Source: Oscillospiraceae bacterium (GTDB lineage Bacteria > Bacillota > Clostridia > Oscillospirales > Oscillospiraceae). From it: 64,000 nt of DNA. Shown here one piece after another: positions 16,389 to 24,945 of this stretch (position 1 is its first letter; each line of letters begins with the position of its first letter). Below the pieces are notes generated by a model that saw only the letters and a list, made by a program, of their open reading frames with translations, had not been told where the DNA came from and searched no databases. Position numbers and translations under genes: made by a program. The DNA lies in contig JAFTGD010000010.1 in NCBI GenBank assembly GCA_017458065.1, forward strand, positions 62,001 to 126,000. The letters run 5' to 3'.

Positions 16389-19142
16389 TCAGAGCGCCTT
16401 CAGCGCTGCGAGCACCTTGTCCGGTGTGGCCGGGATGCGGGTGACACGTGCGCCGGTGGCATTGTAGATGGCGTTGAGGACGGCCGGGTGCGGAGCATCC
16501 AGCGGGGCCTCGCCGCAGCCGGCAGCACCGTAGGGGCCGGAAGGACGGTAGGTCTCGTTGTAGTGCAGCTCGATGTCATCGGGGATATCCTTGATGTACG
16601 GGATGCCGCACTTGAGCAGACTGGTGTGCTTGGACAGATCCTCAAAGTCCTCGGTCAGCGCAAGGCCGATGCCCTGTGCCAGGCCGCCGTAGAAGTTGCC
16701 GTCGACCAGCAGCTTGTTCATGATGGTGCCGACGTCGGCCACCGCGGTGAACTTCTCGACCTTGACCTTGCCGGTCTCGGTGTCGACGCATACCTCGGGC
16801 AGGAAGATGGTGTACATATAGGTGGCAAACGGATCGCCCTGGGCGGTATCCTGATCGATCGGATGATCGGCACAGAAGGTAGTGACCCAGTTGCCTTCGA
16901 CCTTCAGCTTCTTGCCGTCGGCGACCATCTCGTCATAGGTGCGGAAAGTGCCGTCGTCTTTCTTCATCTCGGCGATCAGCGCTTCGGCGGCGAGACGGCA
17001 GGCGTTGCCGGACATGACCTGGCTGCGGGAGCCGCCTGCAGGACCGGAGTTCGGCGTGTACTTGGTGTCGTTCATGACGAGGCGGATCTGCTCGGGCTTG
17101 ATGCCTGCCTGGCGCAAGGTCTCGTGCGCGGAGGCGACGATGCCCATGTCAGCGCCCTGGCCGTGATCTTCCCATGCGGCGTACATTGTGACGGTGCCGT
17201 CCGGATTCAGCTCGGCATAGGCGGAGGAGGTGTCAACACCGTCCAGGCCGCAGCCGTAGACGCCCAGAGACACGCCGATGCCGTACTTATAGCGGCCGTC
17301 GGAAGCGGCATTCTTCTCGGCGACGCGCTTCTTGCCGGCCTCATACAGCGGGCGGGCCTTGTCAAACAGGGCCTCTTCGCAGTAGACCTCAGGGGGATAG
17401 CCGGTCGGGATGGTGGTGCCTTCGGACTCCTTGTAGCAGTTCATGGCGCGCATCTCAAACGGATCGATGCCCATCTTGGCCGCCAGGCAGTCGATGGCGA
17501 TCTCAGAGCCCATGTAGGACTGCGGAGAACCGTACGCACGGAAGGCGGAGCCCCATGCATGGTTCGTGAACACCGTCTGGCTCTTGTTGCGGATGGAGTT
17601 GATGCCGTAGCCGGCGCCGGTGAACTGGCTCAGACGCATGGTCAGTAGATCGCCGAACTCGGAGTACGGGCCGTGGTCGACATAGTTGTCGCCCCACATT
17701 GCCAGCAGCTTGCCCTTTTCATCCGCGGCCAGCTTAATGTGCATGAAGGCCGGGGAGCGCTTGCCGGTGTAGGTGATGTTCTGGAACTGGTTGAAGTTCA
17801 GGGAAACGGGAACGCCAAGGATCTTGGCGGCAGCGCCGATGAGCGCTTCGTTGGTCGGGGAGAACTTGTAGCCGAAGGTGCCGCCGGCGTGGTTCTGGAC
17901 CAGACGCAGCTTCTCCATCGGAACGCCGATGCCGTCGGCGATCATCGGCATGTGCAGATGGATACCGATGGACTTGGAGTGCACGGTGACCATGCCGTCC
18001 TCATCGATGTAGCCGTAGCCGTTGTCCGGCTCGAGGTGCAGGTGCGGCTGACGGGAGCAATAGCTCTCGATCTCGACCTGCTGGGCATCGGGAATGCTGT
18101 CCCAATCGAAGTCCGGTCCCTTGATGCAGTTGGTCTCGAAGAAGACGTTCGGGGTGCCCGGGTGGATCTCGATGGCGTCGGGGGCCATGGCGTCGAGAGC
18201 GCTCATGTAGGCGGGCAGCTCTTCGATGTCGACCTTGACGGCGTCGGCGGCGGCACGGGCGTGGGCCTCGGTGTCGGCGGCGACGATGGCGATAGCGTCA
18301 CCGAACTGGAAGATCTTGTCGGAGCAGAGGACCGGGCGCTCGAAACCGTCGGTCTTGTTGTGCTTCGGCAGCATGACGAGGCCGTTGATCTTGTTGGAAC
18401 CGCCTGCAGCCAGGATGTCCTTGTAGGTGATGACCTTGACGACACCGGGCATCTTCTCTGCTTCGGAAGTGTCGATGGACTTGATGTTCGCGTGGGAGAC
18501 CTTCGCCTGGGTCAGGGCCAGACGCAGGCAGCCGGGCATCTTCAGGGCGTCGTCTGCGCCGAAGTCCCAGGTACCGGTGACCTTCTGCGCGGCGGAAGGA
18601 CGGATGTACTTGGTGCCCTTGATGCTGTCGCCGGTGGGCTTGAAGACGAGGTCTTCCTTGGTCAGCTCACCGCGCAGCACAGCGGCGGCGTCCATAACGG
18701 CGTCGACCAGCGGCTTGTAGCCGGTGCAGCGGCAGAGGTTGCGGGTCTTGTTGAACCAGTCGCGGACCTCTTCGCGGGTCGGATTCGGGTTCTGTTCCAG
18801 CAGGACCTTCGCGCTGATGATGAAGCCCGGTGTGCAGAAGCCGCACTGTGCGCAGCCATGGGCCATCCATGCAACCTGCAGGGGATGCATGTCGCTGAGG
18901 GTGCCGACGCCCTCGATGGTGGTGATCTCGGCATTGTCGGGAACCTTGCTCATCTTCACGATGCAGGCCTTGGTGACCTTGCCGTTCATGATGACGTTGC
19001 AGGCGCCGCAGTGGCCTTCGCCGCAGCCGATCTTGCAGCCGGTGAGCAGAAGATGCTCACGGAGCACGGTGGCAAGCGTCTCATCCTGACACAGGACGAG
19101 GTTGCGGGTCACGCCGTTGATTACGAGGGTTTTTTTGATCAT
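16389..19142 (-). CDS. Mop-type aldehyde oxidoreductase (molybdenum hydroxylase, single chain)
   Basis: A 917-residue xanthine-oxidase-family enzyme laid out like Desulfovibrio gigas MOP (907 residues) without a FAD domain. A plant-type 2Fe-2S domain comes first (C40, C45, C48, C62). A helical 2Fe-2S domain follows (C102, C105, C139, C141). From about residue 190 the molybdopterin-binding domains begin. The catalytic glutamate is E878 in GCGEAPLDAPHPAVLNAI. It would oxidise aldehydes to carboxylic acids with electrons leaving through the 2Fe-2S centres. GGAGG lies before the start. Substrate is unknown; a related purine or heterocycle hydroxylase remains possible. Confidence 0.9.
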   Translation of the reverse strand: MIKKTLVINGVTRNLVLCQDETLATVLREHLLLTGCKIGCGEGHCGACNVIMNGKVTKACIVKMSKVPDNAEITTIEGVGTLSDMHPLQVAWMAHGCAQCGFCTPGFIISAKVLLEQNPNPTREEVRDWFNKTRNLCRCTGYKPLVDAVMDAAAVLRGELTKEDLVFKPTGDSIKGTKYIRPSAAQKVTGTWDFGADDALKMPGCLRLALTQAKVSHANIKSIDTSEAEKMPGVVKVITYKDILAAGGSNKINGLVMLPKHNKTDGFERPVLCSDKIFQFGDAIAIVAADTEAHARAAADAVKVDIEELPAYMSALDAMAPDAIEIHPGTPNVFFETNCIKGPDFDWDSIPDAQQVEIESYCSRQPHLHLEPDNGYGYIDEDGMVTVHSKSIGIHLHMPMIADGIGVPMEKLRLVQNHAGGTFGYKFSPTNEALIGAAAKILGVPVSLNFNQFQNITYTGKRSPAFMHIKLAADEKGKLLAMWGDNYVDHGPYSEFGDLLTMRLSQFTGAGYGINSIRNKSQTVFTNHAWGSAFRAYGSPQSYMGSEIAIDCLAAKMGIDPFEMRAMNCYKESEGTTIPTGYPPEVYCEEALFDKARPLYEAGKKRVAEKNAASDGRYKYGIGVSLGVYGCGLDGVDTSSAYAELNPDGTVTMYAAWEDHGQGADMGIVASAHETLRQAGIKPEQIRLVMNDTKYTPNSGPAGGSRSQVMSGNACRLAAEALIAEMKKDDGTFRTYDEMVADGKKLKVEGNWVTTFCADHPIDQDTAQGDPFATYMYTIFLPEVCVDTETGKVKVEKFTAVADVGTIMNKLLVDGNFYGGLAQGIGLALTEDFEDLSKHTSLLKCGIPYIKDIPDDIELHYNETYRPSGPYGAAGCGEAPLDAPHPAVLNAIYNATGARVTRIPATPDKVLAALKAL

Positions 19143-19236
19143 TTGTTTTCCTCCTTGTATATTGTTTGTTCTATATTCTCCTTATAAAAGGGGTGTGCGC
19201 TTATTTATGCCCGTGGCCGCCGCGACGCGAAGCTAG

Positions 19237-19482
19237 TCATTTATGGCAGGGGTCGTGATCCGCTCCGTGCCCGGTCAGATCCTTCGCCCGCTCGAGGCCG
19301 CGGGAGGAGTAGAACACCAGCTGGGAGACGCTCCCGTCCAGATTCTCGCCACTCAGCTTCAGAATGTTGGCATTCTCATAATAGTCAATGGGCAGCTCTC
19401 TGCGGTAGACCTTGCCGGTCTTCGGGTCCGTGACCTCCACCGTGACGGTGTCCGCGATCAGTTCAAACAGTTCTTCATCCAT
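19237..19482 (-). CDS. small unknown protein with a His/Cys-rich tail
   Basis: An 81-residue soluble protein of no family I can name. The body is acidic and mostly beta-type (VTVEVTDPKTGKVYRRELP). The last residues GHGADHDPCHK place three His, a Cys and two Asp close together, which looks like a metal site. It has its own promoter (19511-19540) and sits directly upstream of the aldehyde oxidoreductase, so it may belong to its maturation or metal handling. Function is a guess. Confidence 0.65.
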   Translation of the reverse strand: MDEELFELIADTVTVEVTDPKTGKVYRRELPIDYYENANILKLSGENLDGSVSQLVFYSSRGLERAKDLTGHGADHDPCHK

Positions 19483-19510
19483 GTCATATACCGCCTTTCA
19501 TACCATGTTT

Positions 19511-19540
19511 ATCATACTCTCTCAGGCTCCGCGGTATCAA
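19511..19540 (-). promoter_or_regulatory. promoter of the 81-residue gene
   Basis: Reverse-strand TTGATA (19540-19535), an 18-base spacer and TATGAT (19516-19511), 29 bases upstream of the start codon. The aldehyde oxidoreductase may also be read from here. Confidence 0.5.
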
Positions 19541-19725
19541 CTTATAACGAAATGTAAGTCGCAGAAAATTGATCATGATTTTTATGAAATATGCACAAAA
19601 AATATCATCTTTTTTGGGCAAAGCGTAAAAGAATTCGGCATAATTATAGTAATCTAACTCCTTCTCCCAAACGGCTTCCTCCTGGGAAAGGCCCGGAAAA
19701 GTTCGTGGATTCCACCGGAAAGCGA

Positions 19726-19754
19726 TTTACAAATGAGTGAAAATCGGGTATGAT
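19726..19754 (+). promoter_or_regulatory. promoter of the NTP-transferase operon
   Basis: TTTACA (19726-19731), a 17-base spacer and TATGAT (19749-19754), 59 bases upstream of the ATG at 19813. Confidence 0.6.
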
Positions 19755-19812
19755 AGGGTATCGTGATCTTTCGGTTTTTCACAGCCAATCTGAGAGGAAA
19801 GGATGCGGTGTT

Positions 19813-20736
19813 ATGCAGACTGCAGCGCTGATCGTCGCGGCCGGGATGAGCTCGCGCATGGGGAACTTCAAGCCGATGCTGAACATCGGTTCCATCTCCA
19901 TCGCCCAGCGCGTCGTGGCTACGCTCCAGCAGGCCGGTGTGGACAAGATCGTCATGGTCACCGGTTACAACGCCACGCAGCTGGAACGGCATCTCGCCGG
20001 ACTCGGCATCATCTTTCTGCGCAACGAGGATTATGAGCACACGCAGATGTTTGAGTCTGCGTGCATCGGTCTGCGCTACCTTCAGGACAAGTGCGGCCGT
20101 CTGCTCTTCACCCCGGTGGACATTCCCCTCTTCACAGCGTCGACGGTGCAGACCATGCTGGAGACGGACGCACCCCTCGCCTGTCCGGTCTGCGACGGCA
20201 GACGCGGGCATCCGATCCTGATCGCGGCTTCGCTCATCGACACCATTCTCGCCGACTCAGGCGACGACGGTCTGCGCGGCGCGCTGGAACGCTGCGGCGC
20301 TCCGATGACGGAAATTCCGGTCAAGGACCGCGGCGTCCTCCATGACGCCGACACGCCTGAGGATTACAAGGCTCTGCTGACCTTCCATAATGAACAGCTT
20401 GCCCGGCCGCAGGTGAGCGTCTCTCTTGTGCGGGAGCTCCCCTTCTTCGACCAGCGGACCGCCATGCTGCTGCGCCTGGTGGGCGAGACCGGTTCTGTCC
20501 GCACCGCCTGTCAGCGGATGCAGATGTCCTATTCCAGCGGCTGGAACGTGATCCACGCGCTGGAGAGCCAGCTGAACCACCGTCTCGTACAGCGCAGCCA
20601 GGGCGGGGCCGGCGGCGGCAGAAGCAGCCTCACAGAGGACGGCGTGGAGCTGCTGCGCCGGTACGACGCTTATTCCGCGGCCGTCCGGGACTATGCCATC
20701 GAGCGCTTTGATGAATTCTTTGGAGGCTTGTTCTGA
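19813..20736 (+). CDS. molybdenum-cofactor nucleotidyltransferase fused to a ModE-type DNA-binding domain
   Basis: A 307-residue fusion. Residues 1-190 are a MobA/MocA-like nucleotidyltransferase: AALIVAAGMSSRMGNFKPML is the NTP-binding start and PVDIPLF the metal-binding Asp motif. It would attach CMP or GMP to molybdopterin. Residues about 202-290 match the winged HTH of ModE/LysR: GETGSVRTACQRMQMSYSSGW, then a GGAGGGRSSLTEDG wing. The fusion could let the cofactor enzyme act as transcription regulator of the molybdenum genes. GGATG precedes the ATG at 19813; a longer upstream frame has no ribosome site. Its stop overlaps the next gene's start. Confidence 0.82.
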   Translation: MQTAALIVAAGMSSRMGNFKPMLNIGSISIAQRVVATLQQAGVDKIVMVTGYNATQLERHLAGLGIIFLRNEDYEHTQMFESACIGLRYLQDKCGRLLFTPVDIPLFTASTVQTMLETDAPLACPVCDGRRGHPILIAASLIDTILADSGDDGLRGALERCGAPMTEIPVKDRGVLHDADTPEDYKALLTFHNEQLARPQVSVSLVRELPFFDQRTAMLLRLVGETGSVRTACQRMQMSYSSGWNVIHALESQLNHRLVQRSQGGAGGGRSSLTEDGVELLRRYDAYSAAVRDYAIERFDEFFGGLF

Positions 20737-21755
20737 TGCGGTATGTCTATCTGATCCGGCACGCCATGCCGGATATCCCGATCGGAGAGCGCTGGTGCGT
20801 CGGCCGGACCGACCTCCCGCTGGGGACCGTCGGCCGGATGCAGGCGGCGCTGCTGCCTTTCGTCCCCGAGCTGCGGGATAAGCCCGTTTTCTGCAGCCGC
20901 CTCTCCCGCGCCATCGATACCGCGCGGCCCCTCTGCCCTGAGCCCGGGATCCGGGAAGGGCTGGAGGAACAGGACATGGGCGTCTGGGACGGGCTGTCCT
21001 TCACGGAGATCAAGTCCCTCTACCCCGAGCTCTATGCCGCCCGGGAGCACAACCCGTACCTCTGGCCGGAGGGCGCCGAGAGCATGGAGTCCGTCGGTCG
21101 GCGCATGCGCGCCGCCCTGCTGCGCTGTCTGGAGGAGACCGGGGATGACATCGTCGTCGTCAGCCACAAGTCCGCCATCGACAGCATCACCGGCAGCCGC
21201 CCGAAGCTGCTGCACACTTCGGTGTCCGTGGTCGCCTGGGACGGGCGGGACCTGATCCCGCTCGAGATCGGCCGCCTCCCCCATCCCGATCTCAGCGAAG
21301 AGGTCTGCATGGCAGTGCTGGATGCCGACGGAACGCCGGAACATGTCGTCGCCCACTGCCGCGCCGTCGCCGCGGAGGCGCTGCGCCTTGCGGAGCTGGT
21401 CCCGGCGGAGCATCCGCCGATGGACCGGGAGCTGCTCTATGCCGCCGCGATGCTGCACGACATTGCCCGCACCGAGCCGAGGCACGCCGAAGCCGGCGCC
21501 GCATGGATCCGGGCGCTGGGCTACCCGGAGGTCGCCGAGGTCGTCGCGCAGCACCACGACCTGGCAAGCGACAGCCTTGACGAGGCGGCGCTTCTCTACC
21601 TCGCCGACAAGTACATCCAGGGCGAGCAGCGCGTCACACTGGAAGAGCGTTTTGCCAAAAGCGCCGAACGCTGCAGCACCGCCGAAGCCCGCGCCGCCCA
21701 TGAACGCCGCCTGAACCAGGCGCGCAGCATTGAAAAACAACTCTGCAGGAGATGA
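20736..21755 (+). CDS. histidine phosphatase fused to an HD domain
   Basis: A 339-residue fusion. The N-terminal half (1-195) is a phosphoglycerate-mutase-like histidine phosphatase: LIRHAMPD gives the phospho-acceptor His, and HKSAID the second His region. The C-terminal half (about 205-339) is an HD phosphohydrolase-like domain: an early His (VVAHCRAVA), LHDIAR and later QHHDL metal ligands. It overlaps both neighbours by a few bases, so the three genes are co-translated. In the Desulfovibrio-type cluster an HD domain accompanies the NTP transferase, which suggests a nucleotide or cofactor phosphoester as substrate. The exact reaction is unknown. Confidence 0.75.
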   Translation: MRYVYLIRHAMPDIPIGERWCVGRTDLPLGTVGRMQAALLPFVPELRDKPVFCSRLSRAIDTARPLCPEPGIREGLEEQDMGVWDGLSFTEIKSLYPELYAAREHNPYLWPEGAESMESVGRRMRAALLRCLEETGDDIVVVSHKSAIDSITGSRPKLLHTSVSVVAWDGRDLIPLEIGRLPHPDLSEEVCMAVLDADGTPEHVVAHCRAVAAEALRLAELVPAEHPPMDRELLYAAAMLHDIARTEPRHAEAGAAWIRALGYPEVAEVVAQHHDLASDSLDEAALLYLADKYIQGEQRVTLEERFAKSAERCSTAEARAAHERRLNQARSIEKQLCRR

Positions 21756-22795
21756 TCATCATGCCGAATCTTTATTCCCAAATTCTTGAACACCTCGCCC
21801 GGATCCAGCCCGTCACTGTCGAAACCGTCATTCAGGGCGAGTCCGGCGACATCGCCACCGGGCTCCGCCGTACGCTCCGTGAGGGCGTCACCCCGGTCAT
21901 CGACCCGAAGGGGCGCAGCTTCGCCCGCGTGACCGCGGAGTACGAGGGCGACAGCCTCACCGTGCGCGAGCCGGTCATGCCCCAGGAGCGCCTCATCGTG
22001 CTGGGCGGCGGACATATCGCCATGCCGGTCTGCGAGTTCGGCGCCAAGTGCGGCTTTGCCGTCCATGTGGTGGACGACCGGCCGGACTTTGCCAACCGAA
22101 GCCGTTTCCCCGATGCGGCGGAAGTCATCTGTGACAGCTTTGAAAACGGCATCCGGCGGATCGGTGTCACGCCCTTCGACTTTGTGATCGTCATTACCCG
22201 CGGCCACCGCCACGACGCCGACTGTCTGCGCGCGCTGCTGCCCGGCGCCGAGCCTGCCTACCTTGGGATGATCGGCTCGCGCCGCCGGACCAAGGGCCTG
22301 CTGGAGATGCTGCGGGAGGAGGGCTTTGACCCGGACCGTCTCGCCAAGATCTGCACGCCCATCGGCCTGGACATCGGCGCCATCACCCCGGCCGAGATCG
22401 CGATCTCCATTCTCTCCGAGGTCATCGCCTACAAGCGCCAGCCGGAGCACGGCGCGCCAGGCCGCAGCTGCGCCGACACCGATCTGGAGATCTCGACCTT
22501 GGAATACCTGGCTGAAAACCACGACCGCAAGGCCATCGTCACGGTCATCGAGACCAAGGGCTCGACGCCCCGCGGCACCGGCGCCAAGATGTCCGTGAGC
22601 CCTCTGGGCAAGGTCACCGGCTCCATCGGCGGGGGGTGCAGCGAGGCCGCGGTCATCCAGGACGCGGTCCGCATCATCGGGACCGGCCGGTACCGCCTCT
22701 TCGACATCGATCTCACGGGTGAGGTCGCCGAGTCCGACGGCATGGTCTGCGGCGGCACGATGCGGGTGCTGATAGAGGACGGAAGCGAGCTCTGA
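21752..22795 (+). CDS. XdhC-family maturation factor with reversed domain order
   Basis: A 347-residue XdhC/CoxI family protein that would carry and sulfurate the molybdenum cofactor for the aldehyde oxidoreductase. In the usual order the CoxI domain (GSTPRG..GSIGGG) comes first and the Rossmann domain second. Here the Rossmann part is at about 78-230 (RLIVLGGGHIAMPV; GMIGSRRRTKG). The CoxI motifs come at the end (TVIETKGSTPRGTGAKM; GSIGGGCSEAAVI, about 265-310). A 70-residue lead-in resembles the linker that normally joins them. It overlaps the phosphatase gene by four bases. Family is clear; the effect of the permutation is unknown. Confidence 0.8.
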   Translation: MIIMPNLYSQILEHLARIQPVTVETVIQGESGDIATGLRRTLREGVTPVIDPKGRSFARVTAEYEGDSLTVREPVMPQERLIVLGGGHIAMPVCEFGAKCGFAVHVVDDRPDFANRSRFPDAAEVICDSFENGIRRIGVTPFDFVIVITRGHRHDADCLRALLPGAEPAYLGMIGSRRRTKGLLEMLREEGFDPDRLAKICTPIGLDIGAITPAEIAISILSEVIAYKRQPEHGAPGRSCADTDLEISTLEYLAENHDRKAIVTVIETKGSTPRGTGAKMSVSPLGKVTGSIGGGCSEAAVIQDAVRIIGTGRYRLFDIDLTGEVAESDGMVCGGTMRVLIEDGSEL

Positions 22796-22807
22796 TCGTC
22801 TGCCAAT

Positions 22808-22869
22808 AAACCCAAAAAGACAGAAAGGCTCTCCGGCGCTGCCGGAGAGCCACTTGCTTCTTATGGGTT
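22808..22869. terminator. terminator between convergent xdhC-like and molbindin genes
   Basis: An 11-bp stem GGCTCTCCGGC/GCCGGAGAGCC with a three-base loop (22827-22851), framed by an outer AAACCCA/TGGGTTT pair. It can act in both directions; the reverse side has the better U-rich tail. Confidence 0.6.
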
Positions 22870-22882
22870 TGTCCTTGAAGAA

Positions 22883-23095
22883 TTACTCGTCCACGCCGAC
22901 CATGACGGAGGTCGCCTTGACGACGGCATAGGCCTCGCCGCCGACCTGGAGGCCGAGCTCCTTGATGGCGTTCATGGAGATGGTGGCGCTCATAACGTTG
23001 CCGCCACCGATGTCGATCTTCACGATGCCGTTGACGGCGCCTTCCTGGATGTCAACGACCTTGCCCTTGAACTGATTTCTTGCACTGAGTTTCAT
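22883..23095 (-). CDS. mop: molbindin, single-Mop-domain molybdate-binding protein
   Basis: A 70-residue protein made of one TOBE/Mop domain: SARNQFKGKVVDIQEGAVN begins the fold and TSVMVGVDE ends it. Molbindins oligomerise and store or buffer molybdate in the cytoplasm. The start at 23095 is fixed by AGGAGA upstream; a longer frame extension reads into modC sequence. It is the last gene of the modA-modB-modC-mop run. Confidence 0.9.
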   Translation of the reverse strand: MKLSARNQFKGKVVDIQEGAVNGIVKIDIGGGNVMSATISMNAIKELGLQVGGEAYAVVKATSVMVGVDE

Positions 23096-23166
23096 ATTGT
23101 TTTTCTCCTTTTCTTTTTCATTCAGGCTCTGTCTCTCCGACAGAGCTTCGCGATGATACTCTCTCT

Positions 23167-24210
23167 TTACGAATAAAGCAAGAGGATATTTGCCGGGGCG
23201 ATACCCAGCTCCGCCGGGAACTCTCTCGGGCGCTTCTCCTTGCTGAGCCTCCACCAGACGGGAGCGCTCTCCGGCTGCTGCCCGGCGTAGCGGAACTGGA
23301 GGATGACCTCAAAGGGCTCTTCCATCTCCTCCACGTATTGGACAGGGAAACGGTTCTGCTGGGTCTGGGTGTTGAAGTAGTGCGCGCGGATGCCGACGGC
23401 GGCGAGCCCGTCGCCGACCTCCCGGGCGGTCTGCAGGCGGATGCCCCACTCGGGGACCTCCACCTCGTGATCGCCGGTTTTTCTCGCGGCGGCAATGTTC
23501 TTGCAGCCGGTGAGCACGGCCGCCGGGACGCTGCCGGGATCGGCAAAGAGTTCTTTGGTATCCTTCATGCCGAGCAGTTTTCCCTTGTCCATGACGGCGA
23601 TACGGCTGCTCATGTTGTAGGCCTCTTCCCTGCTGTGGGTCACCATCAGCACCTCGCGGCCGTAGCGCTGCAGCATATCGCGCAGCTCGATCTTCAGCGA
23701 GTCGCGCAGATGCGCATCCAGCGCCGAGAAGGGCTCGTCCAGCATCAGCATGCGCGGTTCGTTCACCATGATCCTCGCCAGGGCCACGCGCTGCTGCTGT
23801 CCGCCGGATAGCTGTGCCGGCTTGTGGTTCTCCAGTCCCTCCAGCTGCATCAGCTTCAGCATCTCAGCGAGCCTCCGCTCTTTCTCCGCGCGGTCCTTCT
23901 CCCGGTGCAGGCCGCAGAGGATGTTCTGCCGCACCGTCATGTTGGGAAACAGCGCATAGTTCTGGAACAGGTAGCCCACCTGCCGCTTCTGGGGCGGGAG
24001 ATTAATATGCTTCCCGGAGTCATAGAGCACCACGCCGTCCAGCTCGATATGGCCGCTGTCCGGCTTCTCGATGCCGGCAATGCACTTGAGTGTGAAGCTT
24101 TTGCCGCAGCCGGAAGCCCCCAGCAGGCAGGTGACGCCGTTTTCCGCCTCGAAAGCCGCATCCAGCGAGAATGCGCCGAGCGATCTGTGGATATCGACGA
24201 TCAGACTCAT
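23167..24210 (-). CDS. modC: molybdate ABC transporter ATPase ModC
   Basis: A 347-residue ABC ATPase. The Walker A is GASGCGKS at about 32-39, the signature LSGGQQQR, the Walker B MLMLDEP, and the switch His is in VTHSREEA. The C-terminal third is a TOBE-like regulatory domain, as in ModC. The ATG at 24210 overlaps the modB stop as ATGA, so the longer upstream frame is rejected. It would drive molybdate or tungstate import with ModA and ModB. Confidence 0.92.
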   Translation of the reverse strand: MSLIVDIHRSLGAFSLDAAFEAENGVTCLLGASGCGKSFTLKCIAGIEKPDSGHIELDGVVLYDSGKHINLPPQKRQVGYLFQNYALFPNMTVRQNILCGLHREKDRAEKERRLAEMLKLMQLEGLENHKPAQLSGGQQQRVALARIMVNEPRMLMLDEPFSALDAHLRDSLKIELRDMLQRYGREVLMVTHSREEAYNMSSRIAVMDKGKLLGMKDTKELFADPGSVPAAVLTGCKNIAAARKTGDHEVEVPEWGIRLQTAREVGDGLAAVGIRAHYFNTQTQQNRFPVQYVEEMEEPFEVILQFRYAGQQPESAPVWWRLSKEKRPREFPAELGIAPANILLLYS

Positions 24211-24881
24211 GCCTTCACCGCCTTCTTCTGCCGGCTTTCCAGCATGTTCACTGTGAGCAGCACGACCGTGCTGATGGCCAGATTGATGAGCACCCAGAAC
24301 ATGGCGCCCTTCTCGTCGTTGGTCCTCCACAGCTGGTAGACCGTGGTCGAGATGGTCGCCGTGCGCCCGGGGGTGTAGCCGATCAGCATGCTGGTGGCGC
24401 CGTATTCGCCCAGGGCGCGGGCAAAGGCCAGCACCGTCCCGGCGAGGATGCCCTGCCGGCAGGCGGGCATGCGGATGCGCCAGAAGATATAGGTGTTCGA
24501 AAGACCAAGCGTCTGGCCGGAATAGGCCAGCGTCTTGTCAAAGCTTTCAAACGCGCCCCGCGCCGTCCGGTACATCAGCGGAAAGGCCACCACCGAGGCC
24601 GCCAGCACGCCGCCGTACCAGGTCATGACAAACTTGATGCCGAACTTCAGCAGAAAGATGCCGAGAGGCCGCTTCATCCCGAAGATCAGCAGCAGAAAAT
24701 AGCCGCAGACCGTGGGCGGCAAAACCATCGGCAGCGTCAGGAACACGTCCAGCACGCCCTTGATGACGCGCGGCAGCCTCGCCGCATAATAGGCAAAGAA
24801 AATGCCGAGGAAGAACACCAGCACACAGCTGATCGCCGCAATGCGCAGAGAGTTCCATAAGGGATACCAGTCAAAACTCAT
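24207..24881 (-). CDS. modB: molybdate ABC transporter permease ModB
   Basis: A 224-residue inner-membrane permease with about five hydrophobic helices and the EAA-type coupling motif near GEYGATSMLIGYTPG. LTLPMVLPPTVCGYFLL is the typical ModB segment. It lies 64 bases downstream of modA and overlaps modC. Confidence 0.92.
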   Translation of the reverse strand: MSFDWYPLWNSLRIAAISCVLVFFLGIFFAYYAARLPRVIKGVLDVFLTLPMVLPPTVCGYFLLLIFGMKRPLGIFLLKFGIKFVMTWYGGVLAASVVAFPLMYRTARGAFESFDKTLAYSGQTLGLSNTYIFWRIRMPACRQGILAGTVLAFARALGEYGATSMLIGYTPGRTATISTTVYQLWRTNDEKGAMFWVLINLAISTVVLLTVNMLESRQKKAVKA

Positions 24882-24945
24882 GAGAATACTCCAAAACAGC
24901 GGGCAGGGCGAAACCTGTCCGCTGTGAGATTTTTTTACGCTTTCC

